From: JAGRCP01 sp942490705
GTDB taxonomy: Bacteria; Chloroflexota; Anaerolineae; Caldilineales; Caldilineaceae
Reading direction: 5' to 3'
Assembly: GCA_942490705.1 (NCBI GenBank)
Contig: CALNXY010000003.1
Span: 62,001 to 126,000, forward strand
DNA length: 64,000 nt
Shown: piece after piece, positions 16,353 through 24,903 of the stretch
Layout: the number at the start of each line of letters is the position of its first letter
Numbering within the stretch: position 1 is the first letter of the stretch
Made by a program: the position numbers and the translations under genes
The notes under the pieces: model-generated
What the model saw: only the letters and a program-made list of their open reading frames with translations
The model's database searches: none
What the model was told of the DNA's origin: nothing

Positions 16353-18419
16353 ATGGCCGATTATCAAACCAACCAGATCCGCAATGTCGCCATTCTGGGC
16401 CATGGCGGGTCTGGCAAGACTTCGCTTGCTGAAGCGTTACTCTTCAAGACCGGCGCTACCCATCGCGTCGGGCGGGTCGAGGACGGCTCAACTGTTTCGG
16501 ACTGGGACGCCGAGGAACAACGGCGTGGCATTTCGATTAATCTCTCAGTGATGCCGATCACCTATCAAGACGTCAAAATAAACCTGATTGATACACCGGG
16601 CTATATCGATTTTGTGGGTGAGGTGATTAGCGCCCTGCACGTCGCTGAAGCCGGTCTGGTGCTTGTCGATGCCGTCGCCGGCGCCGAGGTGGGGACGGAA
16701 CTGGCCTGGCATCGATTGGACGAATTGGGCAAACCGCGGATCGTCTTCGTCAATCGTATGGGGCGTGAGAATGCCAGTTTTGAAAATGCGATTGACAGCT
16801 TGCGCGAAGCCTTCCCCGATTCTACGATTGTTCCATTCCAGCTTCCTATCGGTCAGGGGGAAGACTTTAAGGGCGTTGTGAGTCTCGTCACCGGCAAGGC
16901 CTATCTCGGTTCTGAAGGAACCGTGGCCGAAGTGCCGGCAGAGATGACGGGTGCAATTGAGGCAGCCCAAGTTGCGCTGGTTGAAGCAGCAGCCGAAGCG
17001 GACGATGAACTAATTGTAAAGTATTTTGATGGTGAAGAACTGACGCCCGAAGAAGTGCGGCGTGGTCTACACCGCGGCGTGCGCAGCGGCGCAATTGTAC
17101 CCGTCTATTGCGGTTCGGCCCTCGGCGATGTCGGCCTGGATCGCCTGCTCAAATCGATCTTGCGCTATGTACCGGCGCCGAATGAACGTGTTGTACCCGC
17201 TACACAGAATGGCGAATCGATCGAATTGACGGCCGACGCTGAAGGCCCCGTGGCCGGCTACGTCTTCAAGACGGTCATTGATCGGTATGTGGGCCGCATG
17301 AACTACATCCGCGTCTTTTCCGGCGCCCTGGGCAAGGATGCCACGGTAGTCAACGGTCGTACGGGTGAGTCGCAGCGTATTGCCAACTTGAGCAGCGTCA
17401 GCGGCAAGGAAATGCATGGCATTGCGGACCTGGTCGCAGGTGATATCGGCGTGGTGACCAAGATGGACGACATTCTCACCGGCGATACCCTGTCGCTGGA
17501 AGCAGATAAGATCGTTGTGGCGCCGGCCGAATACCCGCGCCCTCTCTTCTCGGTTGCAGTTGCGCCGGCGACCAAGGCGGATAGCGCCAAGATGGGGCAA
17601 TCGCTCCATGCGCTCACTGAAGAGGATCCGACCTTGCGTGTGCAGAACATCTCGGCCACCAAGCAGAACGTGCTCCAGGGCATGGGGGATGCTCATATTG
17701 ACGTGGCCATCCGCCGCCTGGAGAGTAAATTCGGCGTCTCGGTGGAGACCGCCGTGCCCAAAGTGCCCTACCAAGAGACAATTTCGCGCCAGGGCCAGGC
17801 CCAGTATCGTCACAAGAAGCAGACAGGTGGCGCCGGCCAGTTTGCCGAGGTGCATATGCGGGTCGAGCCACTGGATCGGGGTGAGGGCTTCCAGTATGCC
17901 AGCGAAGTCTTTGGCGGCTCTATCAGCGGCGTCTTCCTGCCCTCGATTGAGAAGGGCATTCGCCAGGTATTGGATATCGGCTTTATTGCCGGTTTCCCTG
18001 TCGTCGATGTGAAGGCTGTGGTCTTTGACGGCAAGGAGCATCCCGTCGACTCCAAGGACATCGCCTTCCAGACTGCAGGCCGTGAAGCCTTCCGCTCTGC
18101 CATGGAACAGGCGGGTCCGGTTCTGCTGGAACCGATCTATAAGATCGACGTGATCGTGCCCGACGACTATATGGGTGACATCATGGGCGACTTCAATACT
18201 CGGCGCGGACGTGTATTGGGGATGGAGCAGCGGGGCAATCGTACGGTCATCAGCGCCATGGTGCCCCTGGCCGAAATCATGCGCTACGGCACCGACCTGC
18301 GCTCTATGACCCAGGGCCGCGGCATCTACACAATCGAATTCGATCACTATGAGCCCGTCCCCGGCCATATGACCGATGATATCATCACCGCTAGCAAGGC
18401 CGAAGAAGAAGAGAGCTAA
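16353..18419 (+). CDS. Elongation factor G-like GTPase (EF-G2 type)
   Basis: 688-aa translational GTPase. The G1 loop is GHGGSGKTS, G3 is DTPGYIDF, and G4 reads NRMG instead of the usual NKMD, a departure that may alter guanine recognition. Domains II-V follow, with the domain IV/V text KKQTGGAGQFAEV, LEPIYKIDV and RRGRVLGMEQ. Overall it is closest in pattern to EF-G2 paralogues such as that of Thermus, which lack a proven role as the main translocase. It is not next to rpsL, rpsG or tuf, as the main fusA gene would be. GGGGGA lies just before the ATG. A bona fide EF-G cannot be ruled out without tree building. Confidence 0.85.
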   Translation: MADYQTNQIRNVAILGHGGSGKTSLAEALLFKTGATHRVGRVEDGSTVSDWDAEEQRRGISINLSVMPITYQDVKINLIDTPGYIDFVGEVISALHVAEAGLVLVDAVAGAEVGTELAWHRLDELGKPRIVFVNRMGRENASFENAIDSLREAFPDSTIVPFQLPIGQGEDFKGVVSLVTGKAYLGSEGTVAEVPAEMTGAIEAAQVALVEAAAEADDELIVKYFDGEELTPEEVRRGLHRGVRSGAIVPVYCGSALGDVGLDRLLKSILRYVPAPNERVVPATQNGESIELTADAEGPVAGYVFKTVIDRYVGRMNYIRVFSGALGKDATVVNGRTGESQRIANLSSVSGKEMHGIADLVAGDIGVVTKMDDILTGDTLSLEADKIVVAPAEYPRPLFSVAVAPATKADSAKMGQSLHALTEEDPTLRVQNISATKQNVLQGMGDAHIDVAIRRLESKFGVSVETAVPKVPYQETISRQGQAQYRHKKQTGGAGQFAEVHMRVEPLDRGEGFQYASEVFGGSISGVFLPSIEKGIRQVLDIGFIAGFPVVDVKAVVFDGKEHPVDSKDIAFQTAGREAFRSAMEQAGPVLLEPIYKIDVIVPDDYMGDIMGDFNTRRGRVLGMEQRGNRTVISAMVPLAEIMRYGTDLRSMTQGRGIYTIEFDHYEPVPGHMTDDIITASKAEEEES

Positions 18420-18476
18420 CCTTGGCTCGCCTTAATTCGCCCTGCTCAGTTGGCGATAGAGAGTATAGAAATTAAC

Positions 18477-18508
18477 GACAAGGTCGGCGCCACGGCGCCG
18501 ACCTTGTC
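18477..18508 (+). terminator. Perfect hairpin between EF-G2 and trmI
   Basis: 15-bp perfect arms (GACAAGGTCGGCGCC and complement) with almost no loop. No T-run follows, so it may be an mRNA-end barrier or leader structure of the next gene rather than a full terminator. Confidence 0.55.
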
Positions 18509-18528
18509 CATATAAGTAGGCAAAAATC

Positions 18529-19509
18529 ATGACCCGATCGCAAGAACCACTGGCGTCAGCCGCTGAGAGCAACTGGTTTGCTCCGCGCACTGGCATCGCC
18601 CAGGCTGGTGACCTGATTCTGTTGCTCATGGCCGACTTGAAGCGCTATGTCTTCAAACTCACGCCAACCGGGCGACTTCACACCCATCGCGGCGTCTATG
18701 AACATCGAGAGATCATCGGCACACCCTACGGCGGGGCCGTGACCTCCCAGTTGGACGCAGAGGCGCTCGTACTGGAGCCGGGCCTGGGCGACATGATCCG
18801 CCACCTCAAGCGCGGCACACAGATCATCTACCCCAAAGATGCCGCGTATCTGGTCCACCGGCTGAATTTGCGCGCGGGGGCGACGGTGCTTGAGGCCGGC
18901 ACTGGCAGCGGCGGGTTGACGGCTGCGCTGGCGTGGGCGGTTGCGCCGCAAGGCCGCGTCTATACCTATGAGGTGCGCGAGGACAACTATCGCATGGCGC
19001 GCAATAATCTGGAGCGGGTTGCGCTCTTGCCCTATGTGGAAATGCATCTGCGTGGGATCGAGGACGGCTTTTTGCAGCATGACGCCGATGCCCTCTTCCT
19101 CGACGTACGCGAGCCATGGCTCTACATGAGCCAGGTGCGCGCCGGGCTGCGCTCGGGCGGCTTCTTTGCCAGCCTGGTGCCAACGGCCAATCAAGTCTCT
19201 GAGCTGCTTGTGGCGTTGGAGGGGGCGGGCTTCGCCGATATTGGCGTGGAGGAATTGCTGCTGCGCCGCTATAAGCCCGTGCCTGAAAGACTGCGACCCG
19301 AAGACGAAATGGTGGCCCATACGGGGTATCTGGTCTTCGCTCGTCTTATTGCCGCAACCCTCGACCCGCGCCAGTGGATTTCCAAGGAGCGCCGGCGCTA
19401 TCAGGGGCGCCTGCAGGCACAGCAGCGCATTGCTGATGCCGAGGCCGAGCGTGCTGCCCGTGAAGCGGCGGGCGGGCGAAAATATCCGCCCATGCCATTG
19501 CCAGGCTAG
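18529..19509 (+). CDS. trmI: tRNA (adenine-58-N1)-methyltransferase
   Basis: 326-aa enzyme that methylates A58 in the T-loop of tRNA using SAM, stabilising tRNA structure. A small N-terminal beta domain (GDLILLLMADLKRYVFKL, then HTHRG) precedes the Rossmann domain with motif I LEAGTGSGGLTAAL, VYTYEVRED and LDVREPW. The C-terminal signature EDEMVAHTGYLVFARL is characteristic of the family. The C-terminus is longer than in Thermus TrmI, adding a charged Arg/Ala tail of about 40 residues ending in KYPPMPLPG. No strong Shine-Dalgarno precedes 18529. It follows EF-G2 on the same strand, separated by a strong hairpin. Confidence 0.9.
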   Translation: MTRSQEPLASAAESNWFAPRTGIAQAGDLILLLMADLKRYVFKLTPTGRLHTHRGVYEHREIIGTPYGGAVTSQLDAEALVLEPGLGDMIRHLKRGTQIIYPKDAAYLVHRLNLRAGATVLEAGTGSGGLTAALAWAVAPQGRVYTYEVREDNYRMARNNLERVALLPYVEMHLRGIEDGFLQHDADALFLDVREPWLYMSQVRAGLRSGGFFASLVPTANQVSELLVALEGAGFADIGVEELLLRRYKPVPERLRPEDEMVAHTGYLVFARLIAATLDPRQWISKERRRYQGRLQAQQRIADAEAERAAREAAGGRKYPPMPLPG

Positions 19510-19584
19510 CGGCTAAGTCGAGAGACGGCGTCAAATTTGCTGCCGCGCATGGAATGTTTCAGCCCTTCTCAACTCTTCCGTCTC

Positions 19585-20067
19585 TCACCAGCGCTTCCAG
19601 ATTCGGATCAGAAGCAGCGCGGCTGCCGCGCCGGCTGCATCCGTTGCCACATCGCGCCAGTCTGCGGCTCGACCGGGAACGAAGCTTTGGTGCAGCTCAT
19701 CGCTGAGGCCATAGAGCAGCGTGAGGCCAAAGACTGTCCAGCCCGGATAGGTCATTGCCGGCCATTGACGGCGAATCGCCCACCAAAACGCCATGGCCAA
19801 GAGCGCATAAAGGCCAAAGTGTGCGCCCCAGGACCCATAGCGATCAAGGAGCGTGAGCAGCGGCGCTAGCTCACGCAACAGGACTTCATTGCCAATCACC
19901 TCAGCCGCCAGCCGGCTGACCCAGCCTGGTCCGCCAAAGCTGGATTGGCTGCTCAGGCGAAAGATGACCGCCATCACGACAATTGCAGGCAGCCACGTGA
20001 TCAGGGCTGCGAGCGCCGCGCCTGGCAGGCTATGATTTGCGTCGGCGTCATTTGTCGCGCGATTCAT
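19585..20067 (-). CDS. VanZ-like membrane protein
   Basis: 160-aa integral membrane protein with four predicted helices. VanZ family signatures are present: IFRLSSQSS after helix 1, AHFGLYALLAMAFWW in the middle and LSDELHQSFVPGRAADWRDVATDAAGA before the last helix. VanZ gives low-level teicoplanin resistance in enterococci, but most homologues have no known role. Its ATG overlaps the glycosyltransferase stop codon (ATGA), so it is the third gene of a translationally coupled unit. A role in envelope or glycan metabolism is only suggested by that neighbour. Confidence 0.85.
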   Translation of the reverse strand: MNRATNDADANHSLPGAALAALITWLPAIVVMAVIFRLSSQSSFGGPGWVSRLAAEVIGNEVLLRELAPLLTLLDRYGSWGAHFGLYALLAMAFWWAIRRQWPAMTYPGWTVFGLTLLYGLSDELHQSFVPGRAADWRDVATDAAGAAAALLLIRIWKRW

Positions 20068-21227
20068 AATCTGATAAGCGCCTGATCATAAAATTTGGCC
20101 AGGGTTTCGGCCAGGTCGCGCCACTGGTAGCGGGCCGCGAGGTGCGCCCGGGCCTGACTGACCATTGCGTTACGTGCGCTTGCATCGCGCAGCAGCACAA
20201 TGGTCGCAGCGGCAAAGTCGGCCGGCGCGGCTTCGGCCGGTACGAGGCGAGCCGCGCCCTCGCTGCCATACTGCGCTTGCTCGCCCACGGCGCTGGCCAC
20301 GACCGGCACGCCGTTGAGGAGCGTGGTCGCCAGGCGCACGCTGCACTTGGCTTGCTGCAGGGGAATGGGCTGCGCCGGGAAGATCGCACAAGTGCTCTGC
20401 GCGTAGAGATCGATCAGATCCGCCGGGGGTACAAAGCCGCGCCAGCTCACGGCTTGGGCCGCGTCAAAACCAAGCTCGGTGATGGCGGCGTGGAAGGGCT
20501 CCTCGCGTCCGGGTTCGATCGCACTGCCGGCCACGACAAGACGTGCGCCTGGAATCTCTGCGTGGAGCGTTTGCCAGAAGGTAGCCAGCCAGGCCGGTTC
20601 AACCTCCACAAAGCGGCTGAAAAAGAGTATGGTCGGCACTGTGGCAGCCGTTGTCACCTCATTCGTTCTGGCGATGGGCGCTGGAACATCAACCCCGTTG
20701 GGCAAATAGAGAACAGGGGTTGCTGCGCGGTAGTGCTGGGCCTTTTCTATAAGCCAGCGGCTGGCTGCCGTGATGGCGTCAGCGTGGCGAATGCCCCACT
20801 CTTCCTGCCAGGCCAGGAAGCGGCCGGTGACCGGGTCATAGTGGTTGATTTCGGCCCAGGCCTGTTCCCAATCATCGATATCGAGGAAAAGGGGGGGGCG
20901 ACGACGCTTCTGCCACAGCCGCCATTGCACCAGACCGGCATGGGCACGAGGTTTGACAATGTGGATGACGTCCGGCCCCGCTTCTTCGATCTGCGCCAGC
21001 ATGCGCAGGACCGTGCCGGGAATGCCGCCATCCAGCGTCACGTTGACGAGGTCGACGCCCTCGTCAACCCAGCTGCGGCCACTATCTTCCGGCGTATCCC
21101 AAGGTGGGATGATAATTTGTGCGGCGTGGCCAAGCTGAACCAGTTCCTTGGCCAGCGGCAGCGTGCGTGCCCAAACGGTCGTCTTTTGTCCCAGACCAAA
21201 GGGAGCAACGAAGGCGATGCGCGTCAT
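20064..21227 (-). CDS. Glycosyltransferase, GT4-like (GT-B fold)
   Basis: 387 aa from the ATG at 21227. The N-terminal Rossmann domain begins RIAFVAPFG with a Gly-Leu-Gly loop and contains DVIHIVKPRAHAG. The C-terminal half has LFFSRFVEVEPAWL, a typical start of the donor-binding domain, and ends with the family pattern PVVASAVGEQAQYGSEGAARLVPAE, resembling the EX7E region though the first Glu is not obvious. It likely transfers a nucleotide sugar onto an envelope acceptor. The start overlaps the stop of the preceding gene by ATGA, and its stop overlaps VanZ in the same way. Confidence 0.8.
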   Translation of the reverse strand: MTRIAFVAPFGLGQKTTVWARTLPLAKELVQLGHAAQIIIPPWDTPEDSGRSWVDEGVDLVNVTLDGGIPGTVLRMLAQIEEAGPDVIHIVKPRAHAGLVQWRLWQKRRRPPLFLDIDDWEQAWAEINHYDPVTGRFLAWQEEWGIRHADAITAASRWLIEKAQHYRAATPVLYLPNGVDVPAPIARTNEVTTAATVPTILFFSRFVEVEPAWLATFWQTLHAEIPGARLVVAGSAIEPGREEPFHAAITELGFDAAQAVSWRGFVPPADLIDLYAQSTCAIFPAQPIPLQQAKCSVRLATTLLNGVPVVASAVGEQAQYGSEGAARLVPAEAAPADFAAATIVLLRDASARNAMVSQARAHLAARYQWRDLAETLAKFYDQALIRL

Positions 21228-21700
21228 GAGTCGGACGTAATCGCCGCCGGCCACTCAAAGATGCCGCTGCGCAGAGCGTGCCAGACGTTCTCCTGCAGCG
21301 CCTGGGGGTAAGTCAGCTCGAAGCGCGCCGTCAGCTGTGGCGCATACCAGCTGTAGATGACCGCAAGTGCAACGGCCTGGCCGATCCAGGCCTCCATCTG
21401 CGGTGCGGGCGCGGTCAGCGTGCGCTCAAGCGCAGTGCGTTGGCTGGGGCTGAGGTAGCGGTTGAGGTGACGCGTGCCTGCAGGGCGGCGGATGCCATTG
21501 AGCGCCAACATCAGATCGATGACGGTGCCGCGTAGCGTCTGTACCAACTCAGCTGCAAGCAGGCGTTCGTCGTGCTGAACCAACGCCGGCAGATCGGCGA
21601 GGGTCGTCCAGAAGGCGGATAGCTGTTGGGCTACCTGGTCAGGATCGGGTCTTTCCAGGGGATCTGGCCAAATATCGGCTGTCGTACGCGCTGATTTCAT
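21224..21700 (-). CDS. Protein of unknown function, first gene of the GT4/VanZ unit
   Basis: 158 aa, not recognised. It is largely helical, with LLAAELVQTLRGTVIDLMLALNG in the middle, then RYLSPSQRTALERTL and a C-terminal QENVWHALRSGIFEWP. The middle resembles the helical region that follows nucleotidyltransferase domains in some enzymes, but no catalytic motif is present, so this is weak. The ATG at 21700 is preferred over the longer frame to 21751 because an extended -10 box ends 7 nt before it. Its TGA overlaps the GT4 start, so co-translation is expected. Confidence 0.6.
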   Translation of the reverse strand: MKSARTTADIWPDPLERPDPDQVAQQLSAFWTTLADLPALVQHDERLLAAELVQTLRGTVIDLMLALNGIRRPAGTRHLNRYLSPSQRTALERTLTAPAPQMEAWIGQAVALAVIYSWYAPQLTARFELTYPQALQENVWHALRSGIFEWPAAITSDS

Positions 21701-21707
21701 GGCCAAA

Positions 21708-21716
21708 ATTATAACA
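21708..21716 (-). promoter_or_regulatory. Extended -10 promoter of the GT4/VanZ unit
   Basis: Minus-strand TGTTATAAT: a perfect TATAAT (21713-21708) with the TG of an extended -10. The -35 region is poor. Seven bases separate it from the ATG at 21700, so the mRNA may be leaderless. Confidence 0.5.
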
Positions 21717-21874
21717 TAGGCGCGGGAACGGTAGCGAGGTTCACAAGGCAATCGCTATAAAGTCTGTTAGAATGACGTCATACTGTGAACCCCTGAGTGG
21801 TTGACATCCCCCCTTTCTCGACAAGGTTGAGAGAGTTGTTCGTCACTCAGTCATCGATGAATAAGCGAGGTAAA

Positions 21875-24826
21875 ATGAGAAATTCGGATCCATTCTCCGA
21901 TCTGATCCGATCGATTGAAGAGAATCTTCAGCGTGAGGGCGGCGATTGGGTGCCGCCAGATGACGATGCGCCGCAAGGCGGCAACGGCGGCAGCGGCAAC
22001 GGTGGCGAAGATCGTTCGATTAACCCGCGTCGTTGGCTCTGGTGGCTGATTCCAATTCTGATCTTCTTCTTTTTCAACCGGATTCTTGGCGTTTTCACGG
22101 ACTTCATCTGGTATGACAGCCTGGGTTTTTCCTCTGTCTTCCGGACGCGGGTCTTTTCGTCGTTTGGGCTCTTTCTCATCGGTGCGTTGACGTTTTGGCT
22201 CTTTCTAGCGCTCAACGTCTGGATCGCACGGCGCGTGGAGCCCAGCAACTTGAGCGGCTCGCCCGTCCAGCAGGTGCTCGACGCGTTTGGCGTACGACTG
22301 ATGCCCACAATTCTGATGATCGGCGCGATTTTGGCCTTCTTTATGGGGCTAAGCCTTTCGGCCATGTGGGAGCAAGTGCTGCTCTACCTGAATCAGATCG
22401 ATTTCAATTTGATGGACCCCATCTTTGAGCGGGACGTCAGCTTTTTCATCTTCACCCTGCCCATCTGGCAAGCCATTCGCGGTTGGCTGATGACGACCGT
22501 CATCATGACTGTGCTTGCAACGCTGGTTGTTTATGGCGTTGGCTGGCGCGGTTGGAACATCCGCACGCCGGTCCTGGTCCATCTGAGCGTGCTTGGCGCC
22601 TTGATTCTGCTCTTGATTGCCTGGAACTATCGACTCAATGCGTATGAGCTCGTCTACAGTGCACGGGGCGCTGTCTTTGGCGCTGGCTACACGGACGTAC
22701 GCGCGCAGCTGCCCGCTTACAACATCCTGAGCATTATTACGCTCATCACGGCCGTCTTGCTCATTGTCACCGCGTTCATGCGCCGGGCCTGGCGCGCGAT
22801 CGTGGTCGTGTTGGTCGTCTGGCTGGCCGTGGCGATTCTGGCCGGCAACGTCTACCCCAGCTTCATTCAGCGTTTCCAGGTGAGCCCCAACGAGCTTAAC
22901 CTGGAGCGCGAGTATATCGACAACAACATCAATTTCACGCGGCTTGCCTTTGACATTGATGACATCTCGGTACGCGATTATGACGCGTCGGCGGAGTTCA
23001 CATCCGAGGCGATTCTGGACGAGCCGGAGACCTTCCGCAACATTCGCCTGTGGGATTACCGGCCCCTGCTTCAGACCTACAACCAGGTTCAGGCACTGCG
23101 TCAGTATTACGAGTTCAACGACATCGACATCGACCGCTATCAAATCGATGGCGAGACGCGTCAGGTCATGCTGGCCGCACGTGAATTGGTGCCCGACCGG
23201 CTCAACGAAAACGCACAGACGTGGGTCAACCAGAAACTGGTCTATACGCACGGCTATGGCGTCGCCGCGTCGCCCGTCGCCCAGGTGACGCGTGACGGTC
23301 TGCCCGAGTTCTACCTGAAGGATCTCCCACCCCAGGGCGTAATCGACGTCACGCGGCCACAGATCTATTTTGGCGAGAAGACGGACAGCTATGTCATTGC
23401 GCGCACCGATGAGCCGGAATTCGACTACCCACGCGGCGAGGGCAACGTCACCACCTTCTTTGATGCCGACACGGGCATCGATATGAGCTTCTGGCACAAG
23501 CTGCTCTTTGCCATACGCTTTGCGGACATCAACATCCTGCTCAATAGCGACATCACGCCCGATAGCCAGCTCTTGTGGCGGCGCAACATCGTGGAGCGCA
23601 TTGTCGAGGTGGCGCCCTTCTTAAGCTACGATTCCGATCCGTACATCATCGTCGACGACAATGGCGAGCTGCACTGGATGCTGGATGCATACACCATTAG
23701 CAACCGGTTTCCGTACAGCGAGCCGTATAACGCCTTCAACTATATTCGCAATCCGATCAAGGTTGTGACAAACGCGTACGATGGCTCCATGGTCTTTTAT
23801 GTACTCGACCCGGAGGAACCCATTGCCGCGGCCTATGCCGAGATCTTCCCCGATCTCTTCCGGCCGTTCAGCGAGATGCCGGCTGACCTCCAGGATAACA
23901 TTCGTTATCCCACCGACCTGTTCTCGGTGCAGGCCGAGGTCTATCGTACCTATCATATGACCGATGTGACGGAGTTTTACAACAAAGAGGATGTGTGGGC
24001 GTGGCCGTCGGAAGTCTTCGATAACGACCCGGTGCGCATGGAGCCCTACTACGTGCTGATGTCGTTGCCCGACGGGGACGAACTGGACTATATCCAGATC
24101 TTGCCCTTTACGCCGGCCAATCGCGAAAACATGATTGCATGGCTTGCGGCGCAAAGCGACCCGGAAAAGTATGGCGAAAAGATCGTCTATGAGTTTGGCA
24201 AAGACTCCCTCTTCTTTGGCCCGCAGCAGGTGGAAGCGCGCATTGATCAGGATCCGACCATCAGCGCCCAGCTGAGCCTTTGGAATCAGCAGGGCAGCAA
24301 CGTGATCCGCGGCAACCTGCTGGTGATTCCCGTGGCTGATAGCCTGCTCTATGTGGAGCCCCTCTACCTTCAGGCCGCCAACGGCAAGATCCCCGAACTA
24401 CAGCGGGTGATTGTCGCCACTGTGGATCAGGTAATTATGGCTGAGAGTCTTGGCCTGGCACTGGCTGAACTCTTCGGCGCTGACCTGATTGCCGATGCGG
24501 GGCTGGAAGAACTGCTGGCCAGCGGGACCAGCCTTCCGCTCGATACGGGCGAGATCGATTTCTCTTCCGCTGGTGCGGCCGGTCTGGAAGCGGCTTCGGT
24601 CGAGGAAATCATTCTGCTGGCGAACGAGCAATACCTCACCGCCGAAGAGTATCTGCGCGATGGCGACTGGGCCAGCTACGGTCTGCAGATGGAGGCCTTG
24701 GAAGCGTCCTTGCTGCGCCTGGTCGACATCACAGGGCTCGAGATCGCGACGCCAGTGCCTGAAACCGAACCTGTCCCTGATGCTGACGCCGAAACCGAAG
24801 AAGCGCCTGCCACCGACGGCGGATAG
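21875..24826 (+). CDS. UPF0182 family membrane protein
   Basis: About 983 aa. After a charged, Gly/Asn-rich N-terminus there are seven predicted transmembrane helices within the first ~330 residues (from WLWWLIPILIFFFF to VVVLVVWLAVAILAG). A very large extracytoplasmic domain follows, with family text such as ERFQVSPNEL-like 'QRFQVSPNELNLEREYI', YTHGYG and a long soluble C-terminus ending in an acidic Glu/Pro/Ala tail. This protein family is widespread in Actinobacteria, Cyanobacteria and Chloroflexota; its function is unknown. The ATG at 21875 has GAGG 5 nt upstream and is preferred to the GTG at 21797 or ATG at 21857. Confidence 0.9.
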   Translation: MRNSDPFSDLIRSIEENLQREGGDWVPPDDDAPQGGNGGSGNGGEDRSINPRRWLWWLIPILIFFFFNRILGVFTDFIWYDSLGFSSVFRTRVFSSFGLFLIGALTFWLFLALNVWIARRVEPSNLSGSPVQQVLDAFGVRLMPTILMIGAILAFFMGLSLSAMWEQVLLYLNQIDFNLMDPIFERDVSFFIFTLPIWQAIRGWLMTTVIMTVLATLVVYGVGWRGWNIRTPVLVHLSVLGALILLLIAWNYRLNAYELVYSARGAVFGAGYTDVRAQLPAYNILSIITLITAVLLIVTAFMRRAWRAIVVVLVVWLAVAILAGNVYPSFIQRFQVSPNELNLEREYIDNNINFTRLAFDIDDISVRDYDASAEFTSEAILDEPETFRNIRLWDYRPLLQTYNQVQALRQYYEFNDIDIDRYQIDGETRQVMLAARELVPDRLNENAQTWVNQKLVYTHGYGVAASPVAQVTRDGLPEFYLKDLPPQGVIDVTRPQIYFGEKTDSYVIARTDEPEFDYPRGEGNVTTFFDADTGIDMSFWHKLLFAIRFADINILLNSDITPDSQLLWRRNIVERIVEVAPFLSYDSDPYIIVDDNGELHWMLDAYTISNRFPYSEPYNAFNYIRNPIKVVTNAYDGSMVFYVLDPEEPIAAAYAEIFPDLFRPFSEMPADLQDNIRYPTDLFSVQAEVYRTYHMTDVTEFYNKEDVWAWPSEVFDNDPVRMEPYYVLMSLPDGDELDYIQILPFTPANRENMIAWLAAQSDPEKYGEKIVYEFGKDSLFFGPQQVEARIDQDPTISAQLSLWNQQGSNVIRGNLLVIPVADSLLYVEPLYLQAANGKIPELQRVIVATVDQVIMAESLGLALAELFGADLIADAGLEELLASGTSLPLDTGEIDFSSAGAAGLEAASVEEIILLANEQYLTAEEYLRDGDWASYGLQMEALEASLLRLVDITGLEIATPVPETEPVPDADAETEEAPATDGG

Positions 24827-24847
24827 GCGAGTTCGGATTGCGGAGTT

Positions 24848-24896
24848 CGGATTGTGGAGTGCTGGGCCTGAAACTAGGCCCGCACTCCACAATCCG
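24848..24896. terminator. Bidirectional hairpin made of intergenic repeat sequence
   Basis: Arms of 21-22 bp (CGGATTGTGGAGTGC...GGGCCT and complement, one T bulge) enclose a 6-nt loop, between the convergent UPF0182 and GH2 genes. The words 'CCGCACTCCACAATCC' recur at 58618, so this palindrome belongs to a repeat family. Confidence 0.6.
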
Positions 24897-24903
24897 ACTA
24901 CTC

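Noticed and set aside
17067..18368. 433-aa minus-strand frame inside the EF-G2 gene
   Set aside because: Antisense shadow of a strongly conserved gene; no recognisable domain.
22349..23497. 382-aa minus-strand frame inside the UPF0182 gene
   Set aside because: Antisense of a conserved membrane protein; composition (Asp/His/Val) is typical of such shadows.
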